From contig CM065300.1 in NCBI GenBank assembly GCA_032871835.1, positions 110,171,088-110,235,087 on the forward strand: 64,000 nucleotides of DNA, given 5' to 3'. This DNA is from Dipteronia dyeriana. Taxonomy: Eukaryota > Streptophyta > Magnoliopsida > Sapindales > Sapindaceae. The notes beneath the pieces were generated by a model. It had not been told where the DNA came from, did not search any database, and worked only from the letters and a program-made list of their open reading frames with translations. This document shows, piece after piece, positions 20,076-32,448 of the stretch (positions are counted from its first letter, which is position 1; each line of letters begins with the position of its first letter). The translations under genes and the position numbers were made by a program.

Positions 20076-23000
20076 TGTTGAGATTATGCTTGATAGCAAG
20101 AGTATAATAATGTATTTAACAATCTTTCCATATTAATAAAAGTGATTTCTAGTTTAACAAATCTTTTAGCATTTATAGTTTAATTATTATATATGTAAAA
20201 AATAAATAATCATAAGGTCCAAAGACTTTGAGAAAAGAAGATATGTTCGTATATCTTGATATGCATGAGGTAGACGTAATTCTTTAGTTAATCTTGAATA
20301 ATATTCACAATTAAAATAAAGGTTGGGCACATTTGTTTTGCTAAAGTTGTAGATTCTTTTGCTAGCATTTGAGTGGAATCAAATGTGTTATGATGAGTCT
20401 AAAATCATCAAAGTGTGGTGTCTTTGGGAAAAAGAATCTAGTGCACTGGGTGCATTGAATAGGATCACGGTGAAATACTTTATCCAAAACCGTCAATAGA
20501 TAAAAAAATTTACTTGAAGACAATCAGAGAGTCTATCCCAATCTTGAGATAAATGATGGACTTATGGTTGCAAGTGTTATCATTTGAGCTATCAATGAGT
20601 ACGATTATATAATATAGTCTATCCTCGATAGTTTGGTGGTATTCATTTGTTAATCGATAGAGGACTTCATTTATAGCAGTGTTCTAGTTAACGTTAGGCG
20701 CTAGCCAGGCAGTAGACCAGCACCTAACGCCTAGGCGGTCTGGACGGTGCCTATGCGGATTTTTAGGCGGCCGATTTTTTTAATGTGTTTTATTTTATTT
20801 TCAATTTAATATTTTCATATTAATGGGACCATAATGCTAAACAATCACTGATCCACATTTTTTAAAAAGAAAATAATATAAAAAACTAATAACTTTAATA
20901 ATATTATCTCAAGTATATCTCTACCCATTCCTATTCTCACGTGATAAACAATTACACTTCCTAAAAAGTCAACAATTCATCATCATCTTCTCTGATCTAT
21001 CTCGTTCCCCTCTCTCTTTTTCACGCTAATTTTTTCTTCTTCATGTGTGCTACTAACCGAACCTATTATCAACAAAAAAAAACCTTCTTCAACTCTCCAC
21101 TTTCCGCTTTCTAGACTACAAATATGAAATATCTGATCTTATCCTCTCTCTATCTTTCGATCTAGTTTTGTTCTTCAACACTGAATCCACTTCCAGAAAT
21201 TAGCCTTCCAGATCTGGATTTTTTCCCTTTTTTTGTCGTTAATGGTATCGAATATGGACACTGGGCACATGGGTTTTCTTCTCTGCTGCCTTCTGAAGCT
21301 TCTGGTTGGGGTGGTGACCACCCACTCGCCGGTGGTGGCAAACTACGGTGACCGTCACATTTTGAATAACAAGGCGGAGTCAATGACATTGGCTCTGCCT
21401 AGCCCGATTTTCAGTCAAATCGATCGATTATTTTGACCATATCGGCCAATTTTTTTCTCATCCTCCTAATATGGCCGCTTTGGAAGAAACGAGACGGCCG
21501 GCGTCCGCCTATCGTAAAGATGGCACCTAGGCGGCTGATTTTTCTGATTTTTTGAACACTGGTTTATAGATATGGACATCGTGGCTCCATTTATTGAATG
21601 AGATTAGAATATCATCATATGGATATTTTGAGGTATTGGATATTAAATCTTAACATTAAGTTTTCAATATTGTCTATTGAAATATGGATTCTGGACAAGT
21701 CAAAATATCCAAATTCAAAATGTGGTCATATGCGTAAATAAGGTAACTTGGAGAGCTATATACGGTCTGTGAGCTCTTGGCGATTACTGATAATCTTCAC
21801 GATGATACACTATCTCCATTAAGATTGTCTAGGGTATGAATGAATAATATTAACTTATTTTGTCTTTATTTAAGAGTTCAATTTTAGTTCTTTAGTGGAA
21901 TGATTTAAAATTAATAGATTGGACCTAAGTGAATCATTTGTTGATTGCGATTAGGTTATGTCTATTGGAGCTTAAATTTAGATAGTCCACCAAGATCCCC
22001 AATTCACACTAACTTGCATGGATCACTTGATATATTATACCGGACTAATTTATAGGTTCATTTAGAATTGTATTAAGGCATGTGGACTTGTTTCATTTTG
22101 TAAGAATGGGTCTAGTTCGTATGTGGACTTTTTATTAAGATCCAATGGATTTTATAAAATAAGAAAAATAATATATATGCCCATGTGTGGTCTTGGGCGG
22201 CAAGGCTAAATGTATTAGCTCAATATATTGTTTTTATTTTATTATTTAATTAAATAGAAATTAATTAATTTCTTAATTATTATTTATTTAATTAAAAGTC
22301 AAAATCTTTTTCCTAGTAAGAGTAGGTCTCCTATTGTCATATTATTATTGGTAATAAGATAAGTATCGAATACTATATTTGATAAGTAGATAAATAATAT
22401 AAATTTATTTATCTAGTCAAATTAAGAAATATTTGATTGCTATTAAAACTCAAATTGAAAATTGGTCAAATTAGGAAGTTTTAATTTAGTCGTAATTTAA
22501 TTATATTTAACAATTGGTTATTGATAAATACACTATTTGAGTTGGATTAGGATTCTTGGTGTGGAAAAGAAATCTTTTTTAAAAAAGGATTCTTTGTCAC
22601 CAAGTAAATCCACCTAAGGATAGGATTCTTGCTCACCAAGTAAATCATCTTTAGGAAAGGATTTGAAAATCTATATATAACTCTTGTTGAAATTCGACCA
22701 ACTCTAGGATTTCTAAGAGTGAGATTTGGCCAAGCTAGAATTAATAAGAGTAGAATTCGGCCAAGGTATTTTTTCTTAGAGAAAATTTCGGCCAAAGGGG
22801 AATTTTGAGTGGAGAGAATTCAGGTATTGCTTTAGATAAACTCTTCCAACTCTAAATATTGGTGTGTGAAAAAATTGACAAAGAGGAAAAGGATGAAAGA
22901 ACGTTTTGTTTCGATAGTTCACTAGTAGTCTTTAACTCAAAAGGTTTTGTGTACAATATCGAATCTAATTTATTGATAATTCTCAAGTAACCTAACGTTC

Positions 23001-23307
23001 TTTGTTTTTCTCTTGAAGGATTATTGAGACTAACAAAGAAAAGATTTTATTTGTTTCCATCCTCAAGTATACAATTTAAAAAAAGGGAGCCCACACTCCT
23101 AGGTGATTCACATTCGTGATTGGATTGGAAGATCTTGCGGATTCAATTCATGCTAGTTCAATCGTCACGAGAAAAAAAGTACGACACTTTTATTATACGT
23201 CAATTAATTTAGGGTTAAGGTTTTTTCTATTAAAACGGAAAATTTTGAAAATAATTCAAACCCTAATTTCACTCTTCCACCGCGTTTTGAACCGATTTTT
23301 TCCTACA
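20076..23307 (+). repeat. Copia LTR copy A (about 2.3 kb without its hAT insert)
   Basis: It starts TGTTGAGATTATGCTTGATAG and ends TTTTCCTACA, homologous to the LTRs at 26791-29167, 37536-39777 and 44958-56228. As a 3' LTR it follows the polypurine tract. A hAT-type element sits at 20677-21561. The LTR length of about 2.34 kb is long for Copia. Confidence 0.85.
20677..21561. mobile_element. Non-autonomous hAT-type element E1
   Basis: The ends are inverted: CAGTGTTCTAG at 20677 and ..TTTGAACACTG at 21561. The flanks ATTTATAG (20669-20676) and GTTTATAG (21562-21569) form an 8-bp duplication with one mismatch, the size made by hAT transposases. Other LTR copies lack the insert at this point. 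The subterminal regions are rich in AGGCG/GGCCG/GGCGG motifs, often transposase-binding in hAT elements. There is no transposase ORF. The 67-codon ORF at 21233-21436 has no recognisable similarity. Confidence 0.8.
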
Positions 23308-24352
23308 GAAACAAAAAAAAAATCTTTTTCTTTTTTAGTCACAATAATCCTCTAAGAGAAAATCCAAGAACGTTCGATCACTTGTGAATTATCAATCTAC
23401 TTTATTGAAATTTATGTTAACCCAATTCGATTTTTTTACACAAACCCTTTTGATGTAAAGGATACTAGTGTACTCTCGAAAACAAAAATGTTTCCCTTTT
23501 TCTCTTTTTGGCCGAATTCACACCCTATATCTATAAATTGACGGAATTTTGTCTATAGCAAAAACTATTTTTTTTTCTCTCAAAATTCTCTCTTGCTTGG
23601 CCGAATTCTCTCTTAGAAAATACTTAGCTTGACCGAAATTTTCACTCATAGAAAACTAGGGTTGGCCGAATATCAACAAGAGATATATATAGGTTTTTAA
23701 ATCCTTTCCTAAAAAGGATTTACTTAATGTACAAGAATCCTTTCATTATGTGGATTTACTTGGTGACCAAGAATCCTTTTTAAAGAAGAATTATATTCTA
23801 CACCAAGACTTCTAATCCAACTCATTACTATATTTGTGATCAAATTAAAGATTTCCTAATTTGACTAGATAAATAATTACTTTTATTTATCTACTTATCA
23901 AATTTAATCTTTAATATTAATTATACTACCAACAATAGTATAATATTATAAGACCTTCTCCTATTAGAAAAAAAGATTTTGACTTTTAATTAAATAATTA
24001 ATTAATTAACAAATTAATTAATTTCGATTTAATTAAATAATAAAATAAAAACAATATATTAAGCTAATATATTTAGCCTTGCCGCCCAAGATCACACATG
24101 GGCATATATATTATTTTTCTTATTTTACTAAATCCATTGGACCTTAATAAAGGTCCACATGTGAACTAGACTCATTCTTACAAAAAGAAACAAGTCCACA
24201 TGCCTCAATACAATTCTAAATGGACCTATAAATTGATCCGGTAAAATATATCAAATGATCCATGCAAGTTCGTGTGAATTGGGGATCTTACCGGGCAATC
24301 TAAATTTAAGCTCCAATAGACATAACCTAATCACAATCAATGAATGATTCAC
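23308..24352 (-). repeat. Inverted fragment of the same Copia LTR
   Basis: The sequence is the reverse complement of the inner part of the LTR (compare 21930-23060 and 27740-28920), from TTTGTTTCC inward to the GATTATGTCTATTGGAGC region. It abuts the end of LTR A, so the two form a head-on inverted repeat with arms of about 1 kb and the LTR A tail (about 250 bp) as spacer. Both ends are truncated. Confidence 0.8.
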
Positions 24353-25430
24353 TTGCTAGATGAGAGCTCTAGTAGTGGGTCTTCGAGTGAAGAAGAGTTG
24401 GTTAGCAACTTTGTGGCTCTAACGGCTTCTCACACTTTGCTAGAGGAGATTTCCTAAACATCTGACTAAAATCATCTAGAGAGCTATAGTTCTAATTCAA
24501 CCACTCTTCAGCTTTTGGCTAAGGTAGAGAGCCTTGAGAAGCAAAGAGGTATAGATTTGAGTGAGGCTGTGAAAAAAAATTATTTGATCAAATTGCAAGT
24601 AGATGAGTTTGTCATGGTTACTCAAAGGCTTCTAGAAGAAAAGAATGATATTCTTATGAATCTTAGAAAAGTTGGGAAGCTAATCCTTGATAAATAAGCG
24701 ATTATTTCTACTTTGAAGAAGAAGGAGAAAGATTTCATTTAAGAAATCGACATTGCTAAGGGTGCCTTTAAGGACTTAGTCAATGAGTTGATCAATGTGT
24801 CAAAGCTTAAGAATCTTGCTAATTCTCTAAGAGGTACAAGGACCTTAGTAGTTTAGGAGAGGCTTATAGAAGCATCACTTCCTACGAGCTCGTATGTTGT
24901 CATTGACAAGAAACGTCTAAAGAAGAAAATATCTAAGGCAAAAAATAAATCAAAGCACAAGGTATATCTACAAACTCATCTTAGTGCAATTTCTACTCCG
25001 GAAGGTTCAATCTCATCTTTTATTCTCATTTGTCACTGTTGCAATACTATAGGCGACATTAAGCCCAAATGTTTTAAATACATTGAACATTGCAAGTTAG
25101 GGAATGCACTTAGAGATCACGAGGTTGAACTTCAACTCAAGCATACTAGGACTTTAGACTTTAAGAAGCATGATATGATTGCAAAGCATGATAAGAATAT
25201 ATGGATTAAGAAGAAAGCAAATCTTGCTAAACTTGGCAATGCATGTGAAGCTAATATTGATAAGAAGAGTATTAATGACATAATTGGTTATCAAGTCACG
25301 GAAGGTATTTATCCTCGTTTCAATATTGTTGTTAAGACGGATGTTTATGATATTAGTGTTAGTGCACCTAAATACAAGTGGTTCAAGGGTGAGTCTCTTA
25401 CAGTTACAGTAGGTTGCACATGTGAATAGC
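24353..25430 (+). pseudogene. gag fragment of a SIRE-like Copia element
   Basis: The frames read ESSSSGSSSEEELVSNFVAL (24362 on), a Lys/Glu-rich coiled-coil part (24515-24850), a zinc-knuckle-like ICHCCNTIGDIKPKCFKYIE (25027-25085, His of CCHC replaced by Asp), and an ORF 25175-25429 with NIWIKKKANLAKLGNACE. The same order is seen at 60277-62665. Stops at 24457, 24698 and elsewhere break it. The pol part is absent. Confidence 0.65.
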
Positions 25431-26790
25431 TTTAAGATTAGTGTTAAGAGTGTTGAGAAACTTAGTTATTTGGCTTGGATTCTCCGTGTCTTAACATGAA
25501 CTCAGCTATCTCACAATAATTGATTTAATAGTCAAAATATGTTGTTCAACTTTGAAGAAGTTACATTCTTAAAATCTATATGGTGATTGTTTTTGTTAAG
25601 ACTTTTAGAGAACGTCATTTTTATATATGTTTTGAGTTGAAATGCTATGATTTTTATTCTCTTGGGATGAAACAACTTTAACTTGTTGTCATGAGGAAAA
25701 ACAAGCTGAGAGAGCTCATAAAAAGGGCAAAGGTGTGGTATTTGATGAAAAAGGCTTGCAAAAGGTATTCCATATCCTAATACTTGCTTACTTGGATTTT
25801 CATCTCTCAACTCATTATTTGTTATATGTCATGTAGCATGTCATATTAGAGAACTAGTGTAGTGTACTGTACTTATGGTTATCATTGACATTTGCTCTTT
25901 TACGATCCTTTAGTTGTTATGTTCACATTGATCTTAATCATGATGTATGTTTATATGTTTGATTGATGAGTGGCATATTTTTTAAAAATATGAGCTTCAT
26001 ATTCTTTGAAAGATCCTTTAGTTGTTATGTTCACATTGATCTTAATCATGATTTATGTTTATATGTTTGATTGATTAGTGGCATATTTTTGAAAATATGA
26101 GTTTCTTATTCTTTGAAAGCTACTCTCTTAAGAAGTAATGATCTTGAATAAATCTCTTTATACAGCTCTTAGATCATGTGCTTGTGAGCCATAAAACATG
26201 GTCTTCAAAAAATGCACTTTGCTTCTCTTGTATGTTTAGTTAAATAAGTTGAGATTGCTAATACATAAGTTATGGATACGCCTAGAAATTTTTTGACTAG
26301 TACATTTAAGATGACCTATGGTTAGTATCAATTTTGCTTCGACAAATACGTAGAACTCAATGAGCACATTTATGGAAAAGGCTACACATTTTGGTTGTGA
26401 AGCCACCCAATGTAGGAAAGGGCTACACCATTATGATGAGTGAAAGCACGTCATGAAATGTATTTTTTTTATGTAAAATCAAAGAAGTGTTGAAAAGAAT
26501 CAATTAAAAGAAAATTCTTTTATTCAAAGCCTATAAAGAAAAGGAAGAAGGCTTAATGGAGTATAGTTGAAAAATCAAAAGAGCTCGGGTTGTCAAAAAG
26601 AAATGAAATGATGATCCACATGCACACACACTCATCTGTTGAAATCTATTCTCTTTAAAGCAAAATTCATGATAATCGGTTTAACCTTTTATGGAAAATC
26701 TTAAGATGAATAGATGTTGATATGGTTTGCATGTTGACTATCAAACTACTTCTCAACATATACTTGAAGCAAATTTCACACACACACACT
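25431..26790. other. Non-coding stretch with a 108-bp tandem duplication
   Basis: I find no coding sequence. A near-perfect direct duplication lies at 25904-26011 and 26012-26119, starting GATCCTTTAGTTGTTATGTT. A (CA)n run precedes the next LTR (26778-26789). It is probably the rest of the SIRE-like element. Confidence 0.5.
25904..26119 (+). repeat. Tandem duplication, two 108-bp units
   Basis: Units 25904-26011 and 26012-26119 differ at only a few bases (e.g. GATGTATG/GATTTATG, GATGAGTGG/GATTAGTGG). Confidence 0.85.
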
Positions 26791-28463
26791 TGTTGGGATT
26801 ATGATCGATAGCAAGAGAGTAATAATGTATTTGACAATCTTTTCATATTAATAAAGTGATTTCTAGTTTAACAAATCTTATAGCATTTATAGTTTAATTA
26901 TTATAATTGTCAAAAGTAAATAATCACAAGGTCAAAAGACTATGAGAAAAGAAGAATTGTTCATACATCTAGATATGTATGAGGTTGACACAATTCTTTA
27001 GTTAGTCTTGAATAATATTCACAACTTAAGATAAAAGGTTGGGTGCCTTTATCTTTTTAAAGTTGTAGATTCTTTTGCTAGCATTTGAGTAGGATCAAAT
27101 ATGTTATAGTGAGTCTAAAATCATCAAAGTGTGGTGTTTTTGGGAAAAAGAATCTAGTGCACTCGGTGCATTGAATTGGATCACAATGAAATACTTTATC
27201 TAGAACCTTCAATGGATAAAAGTTTTTAATTTGAAGACAATCAGAGAGTTTATCTCAATCATGAGATAAATGGTGGACTTATGGTTTCAAGTGTTATCAT
27301 TTGAGCTATCAATGAGTACGATTATATAGCATAGTCTATCATCGATAGTTTGGTGTTTTTCATTTGTTAATCGATAGAGGACTTCATTTATAGATATTGA
27401 CATCGTGGCTCCATTTATTAAATGAGAGTAGAATATCATCATATGGATGTTTTGAGGTATTGGATATTAAATCTTAACGTTAAGTTTTCAATAGTGTCTA
27501 TTAAAACATGGCTTCTAGACAAGTCAAAATATCCAAGTCCAAAATGTTGTCATATGAGTAAATATGGTAACTTGAAGAGCTATATGCGGTCTATGAGCTC
27601 TTGGCGATTATTGATATTCTTCACGATGATACACTTTCTCCAATAAGGTTATCTAGAGTATGAAAGAATAACATCAACTTATTCTATCTTTATTTAAGAG
27701 TTCAATTTTAGTTCTTTAGTGGAATGAACTAAAATTAATAAATCGGACCTAAGTGAATCATTTGTTGATTGTGATTAGGTTGTGTCTGTTGGAGCTTAAA
27801 TTTAGAAAGCCCGCCAAGATCCCCAATCCATATGAACTTGCATGAATCACTTGATATAATCTACCGGACCAATTTAGGGGTCCATTTAGAATTGTATTGA
27901 GGCATGTGAACTTGTTTCGTTTTGTAAGAATGGGTCTAGTTCACATGTGGATTATTTTTGGATTTAATAAAATAAGAAAAAAAAATAGGCCCATATATAT
28001 GCGCTGGGCGGCAAGGCAATTTAAAATAGCTTAATTATATTATTTTTATTTTACTATTTAATTAAATGGAAATTAATTAATTTGTTGATTAATTAGTTAT
28101 TTAATTAAAAGTCAAAAACTTTTTTCTAGTAGGATATGGTCTCCTAAAATTATACTATTATTGGTAGTAGAATTAATATTAAAGACTATATTTGATAAGT
28201 AGATAAATAAAAGGAATTATTTATCTATTCAAATTAGGAAGTCTCTAATATGGTTACAAATACATTATTGAGTTGGATTATGAGTCTTTAGGTAGGATAG
28301 AATTCCTTTTTGAAAAGGATTCTTAACCATCAAGTAAATCCACCTAAGGAAGGATTCTTAACTACCAAGTAAATCCTTTTTAGAAAAATATTAAGTCTCC
28401 TAATTGAAATATATGATGAATTCAGCCAACCCTAATTAACTTAGGGCTAAGAATTCGGCCATG

Positions 28464-28539
<76 letters not shown>

Positions 28540-29167
28540 TTTTCATAATTTCGCTAATGAGAAGAATTTTCAAGAATAAAATTTCGACCAAGCTTGAGAT
28601 TTTCTAAAGAGAGAATTCGGCTAAGCAATAGAGAATTTTAAGGGAGAAAAATTTAGTTTTTGCTATGGACAAAATTCGACCAACTCATAGAGAAAGTGTG
28701 AATTCGGCCGAGAAGAGAAAAAGGGGAACGTTTTTGTTTTCGATAGTACACTGGTATCATTTACATCAAAAAGGGTTTTGTGTACAAAATCGAATAAAGG
28801 TTCACGCGAGTTTCAATCAAATTGATTGATAATTCACAAGTGACCGGACATTCTTGGATTTTTCTCTTGGAGGATAATTGTAACTAACAAAGAAAAAGAT
28901 TTTGTTTGTTTCCATCCTCAGATATACAATTTAAAGGAGAGGGAGCCCACACTCTTAGGTGATTCACGTTCGTGATTGGATTGGACGATCTTGCAAAATT
29001 AATTTGGCGCTTGTTCAATCGTCAAGAGAAAAAGGTACGACACTTTTTATATACATCAATTAATCCAGGGTTAAGGTTCTTGTTATTAAAAAGGGAAATT
29101 TATTTTTTATTTATGCCGAATTTTATTAGATTTTTCACGCTTCCGTTGTGCTTGGTTTTTCCCTACA
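26791..29167 (+). repeat. Complete Copia LTR copy B (2377 bp), 5' LTR
   Basis: It runs from TGTTGGGATTATG to TTTTCCCTACA and is followed by a primer site, so it is a 5' LTR. A TATA/TG microsatellite lies at 28464-28538. The element behind it is truncated about 110 bp after the primer site. Confidence 0.9.
28464..28538 (+). repeat. (AT)n(TG)n microsatellite in LTR B
   Basis: An AT run of about 16 bases followed by about 29 TG units. It is absent from the other LTR copies, so it expanded after insertion. Confidence 0.95.
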
Positions 29168-29169
29168 AT

Positions 29170-29182
29170 TGGTATCAGAGCC
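29170..29182 (+). other. Primer-binding site, initiator tRNA-Met
   Basis: TGGTATCAGAGCC matches the 3' end complement of plant tRNA-iMet and lies 2 bases after the LTR end, the standard Copia primer site. Confidence 0.9.
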
Positions 29183-30027
29183 TAGTTGTACCCTTAATTA
29201 ATTGATGTATGTGTTCGTGAATCTTTTTCTTTTTATTGTATATATGCATGTTTTAGAAAGATATTACACTCTTGAAATTAAGTGTAAAAGTACTCACATA
29301 TAGAGTACAATTTTGAAGCCCAAAAGTGTGCATGTAAGGAAAAGCCTAGTTAATAATGTGTAATCAATGTGTAATAGAGCTTTGTGCGGTGTGTGAGTAT
29401 ATGTAAGCATGATTGGTGATATTTGAACTCAAATTTTCCTGTTTTCTTTTGTCACCACTTCTAACCCCATGGCCCCCATTACAACCTAAGGGAAGTCCTA
29501 TTTGATCTATCATATGTCTTGATTGGGAATATTTGTTGATGCTTGATCTTCCACGTTCATGGCATAGTGAATCATTCCTAGGCAAGTTCACGAGACATCA
29601 CCAGTTTTTGAATAAACATTGTATGCAATGCATTAGAAGTCTATGCATGAATTCCTTCATTGCATACCTTGAATGCATGCAAACCTAGGACTCCAAACAG
29701 TAAAAAAAAAGTGAAACCCGTTGTGGTTTAGAGTCAAAGAGAATTATGCTCAAGGTGTGGAAGTGATTAGTTCCCAATATGAGAGCACTCTTTGGCGTGG
29801 TATTCGTGATATTGCGAGTTTCCTTCAAATGCCTTTGAGTTTTTTTAGATAACTTTGCATATGTCTACTTCTCTCTATAACACATCCCTGCATCTCATCT
29901 CCGATTGGACATGCAACTTATTGAATTATTTGTTTTGAGTCTTAGATCGAGTCATTTTTATTTGTGCCTTATTTAAGTCATTTTAGAGTTTGCACAAGGT
30001 CAAGCAAAAGTTTGGTTTGGGGGTATT
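29183..30027 (+). other. Copia leader remnant, then 3' non-coding end of a gypsy element with polypurine tract
   Basis: 29183 to about 29290 matches the Copia leader (compare - strand 37440-37520). From there the text changes to a gypsy 3' region: CCCCATGGCCCCCATTACAACC (29466-29487) and CAAGGTCAAGCAAAAGTTTGG followed by TTTGGGGGTAT (29996-30025), the polypurine tract before an LTR. No gene is visible. Confidence 0.6.
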
Positions 30028-31608
30028 TGATCGTGCCAAAATTGTCATACATTTTGACCCTCAATTCAATTGCCTTTGTCTCGTTTTCAGTTGGTTTTGT
30101 GTCTCTTAAGGCTTATTTGTTATGTTTACAGGCAATTAGGTACATTTTGAAAGAAAGGATGAAAAGCTCGAAGATTGGATGAAAATAGGCAGAAACCAGT
30201 GAAGAAAGGCTTCAGTGTGCGGGTTCTTACCTGCACACAACAGTGCACAAATCGAGAAACTGGAGAAATGCTGAAAAACATATCAGAGCCCATCAGGTCA
30301 GTACACGGGTCAACGCACTGGTCCATACCCGTGCACTTTCCAAAACCAGAAAAGAAAAGGTGAAGTATAAAGGCACTGCGCGGGTCCTTACCCACGCACC
30401 ACCCGCGCATTTGGCACGTTAGGATTGCCACATCAGCACTTCTAGACCTATTTTGGAAACTCTATAAATATATCTTGTTCTTATTTCAAAAATATACAAG
30501 TGGGGATCTAAGAATCATTTATTCTCTCTTCCAAACACATTTTCTCTCATCTCTAATTACTAACCTAGATTTAGGAATCATTTCTCACCCAATCTAACCA
30601 TCGTCTTCCTCATTTACTCAAGGACACTTGGTGATTGGATTAAAGTTTCAAGAAAAAAGTCTCTACATGGGTTTTCTCTATATGTTTTCTCCTAATTATT
30701 TTTATGTATCTGTCATGAGTAGTTAATCACCAACTTAGGGGTTGATGTGATTACTTTGTGAACCTTGGGCATGTATTGAACTTTATTTACTTTATTAAAT
30801 ATATCAACTATGTTTCCTTTGTTGTTTTAATTGATTTCAATAATATTTGTATTTGATTATACCCTCCTTTCTTTGCAAGTTTATTTGAGAATGTATTTGA
30901 GTTGTGAATTGGGTATACCCTCTATTCAATTCTATTAAGCTTACTTGAATGAAGGATGAACAAGAGTACCCTCCTTAAGCGAAATAACGACATATTAATC
31001 TTTGTATCTATCTAATCTCAAATGGATAACCAATATTATACCCTCTAGGTTGGTTGCTTGTGAGAGATTAAGCACCAATTCTATACCCTCTAGGTTGGTG
31101 AATTTATAAAGAGATTTGTCCCTTATTTTTATAGATGTACATTTATGAACAATCACTTATGGGTGGTCAATACTATACCGTATAGATTGGAAACTCATTA
31201 GGGATATACAACCAATTTTAAACCACCTAGATTTCTTACAATAGATTAATGTGCATTTATGATAATTGCCAATACGCCCATTGTTTGTTTGTTGGATCCA
31301 TCAATTCCCTAGTCTTAATCTATATGTTAACACACATTTCTTATTAACACTCATTGCATGTTAGATTAACCAACATAATTGTAGTTTGCATATTAACTAT
31401 TAACCTTTCAAAAACACCAACCATTAATCTTTTATTTTCATGTCTTACTTTAGTTTAATATTAGTTAACTAGTTTTAGCCATTTAATTTCATTTTCCCTG
31501 TGGACAATACCCCATTTGCCAGTATATCATTTATCAATTTTGAGTGCAATTTGGGTTTATAAATTTTGTTTGGCAAGCTATTCTACATATACAAAATGAC
31601 ACTTGCCA
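30028..31608 (+). repeat. Gypsy (Athila/Tat-like) LTR J
   Basis: It begins TGATCGTGCCAAAATTGTCAT straight after the polypurine tract. The same start is found at 62746. U3 contains GC-rich CGCGGGT/ACCCGCGCA repeats (30225-30420). A TATA-like CTATAAATATA lies at 30460-30470. The U5 part repeats ATACCCTC several times (30859-31090). The end is set at CTTGCCA, where a Copia LTR fragment takes over. No matching 5' LTR is present. Confidence 0.6.
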
Positions 31609-31995
31609 TGATCCTATCTAATGCACCTAGTGCACTAGATTCTTTTGTCCAAAGGCACTACACTTTGATGATTTTAGATTAATAATAACACATTTGATCC
31701 CACTCAACTGCTAGCAAAAGAATCTACAAATTTTACAAGGTAAAGGTGTCCAACTTTTATCTTAAGTTGTGAATATTATTCAAGACTTACTAAGGAATTA
31801 TGTCTACCTTAAACATATCTAGATGTATGAACAGTTCTTCATTTCTCATCATTTTTTGACCATATGATTATTTACTTTTAACAATTATAATAGTTAAACA
31901 ATAAATGCTATAAGATTCGTTAAACTAGAAATCACTTTATTAATATGAAAAGATTGTCATATACATTATAACACTCTTGCTACATAATCCTAACA
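31609..31995 (-). repeat. Copia LTR fragment D (start of LTR only)
   Basis: The sequence is the reverse complement of the first ~390 bases of the Copia LTR and ends with ACATAATCCTAACA, equal to TGTTAGGATTATGT. The rest of this LTR is missing. Confidence 0.8.
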
Positions 31996-32448
31996 CAAGC
32001 TAAATCTACATGTCTTGTTGAATTTAGATATTGATATGTAGGATTGATTGTTGGTTGAGATTTGTGTTTTGTGATAGCTAGAATTTTTGACCCTTTTGCT
32101 CTTCTAGCTAAATCTACTTGTCTTGTTGCATTTAGATAATTTATATTTAGGATTTGCATGTATTGCCTTCTTTAAATCCGTAGATAAGCTTAAATGGGTT
32201 GACCTAGCATTTTTGCATCGAGAATATTCTTACATATTCACTTAGGTTGTATAATCTCTTCATTGTTGTTAAGCTTTTGTGACTACATGTTTAGTGCACA
32301 AGCTTGTTGGTCTAAGATCACTATTAGACGCCTGTTGGGTAGAGTGAAATGGCTAGTAACCGTGAATAGTGTGATGGGAGGTCAACCTAGGTTGTAAACT
32401 TTTATTCATATAATGGATCTTATGGACCATATGTGGCTAGAAGGTTTG

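Noticed and set aside
21233..21436. 67-codon ORF in hAT element E1, perhaps a captured gene
   Set aside because: No recognisable motif and no counterpart in E2; kept only as part of the element.
29170..29182. tRNA-Met gene fragment
   Set aside because: Only the primer-site complement is present; no cloverleaf can be drawn.
30126..30431. 101-codon ORF on the - strand with several Cys
   Set aside because: It lies in the U3 of gypsy LTR J and comes from GC-rich LTR repeats.
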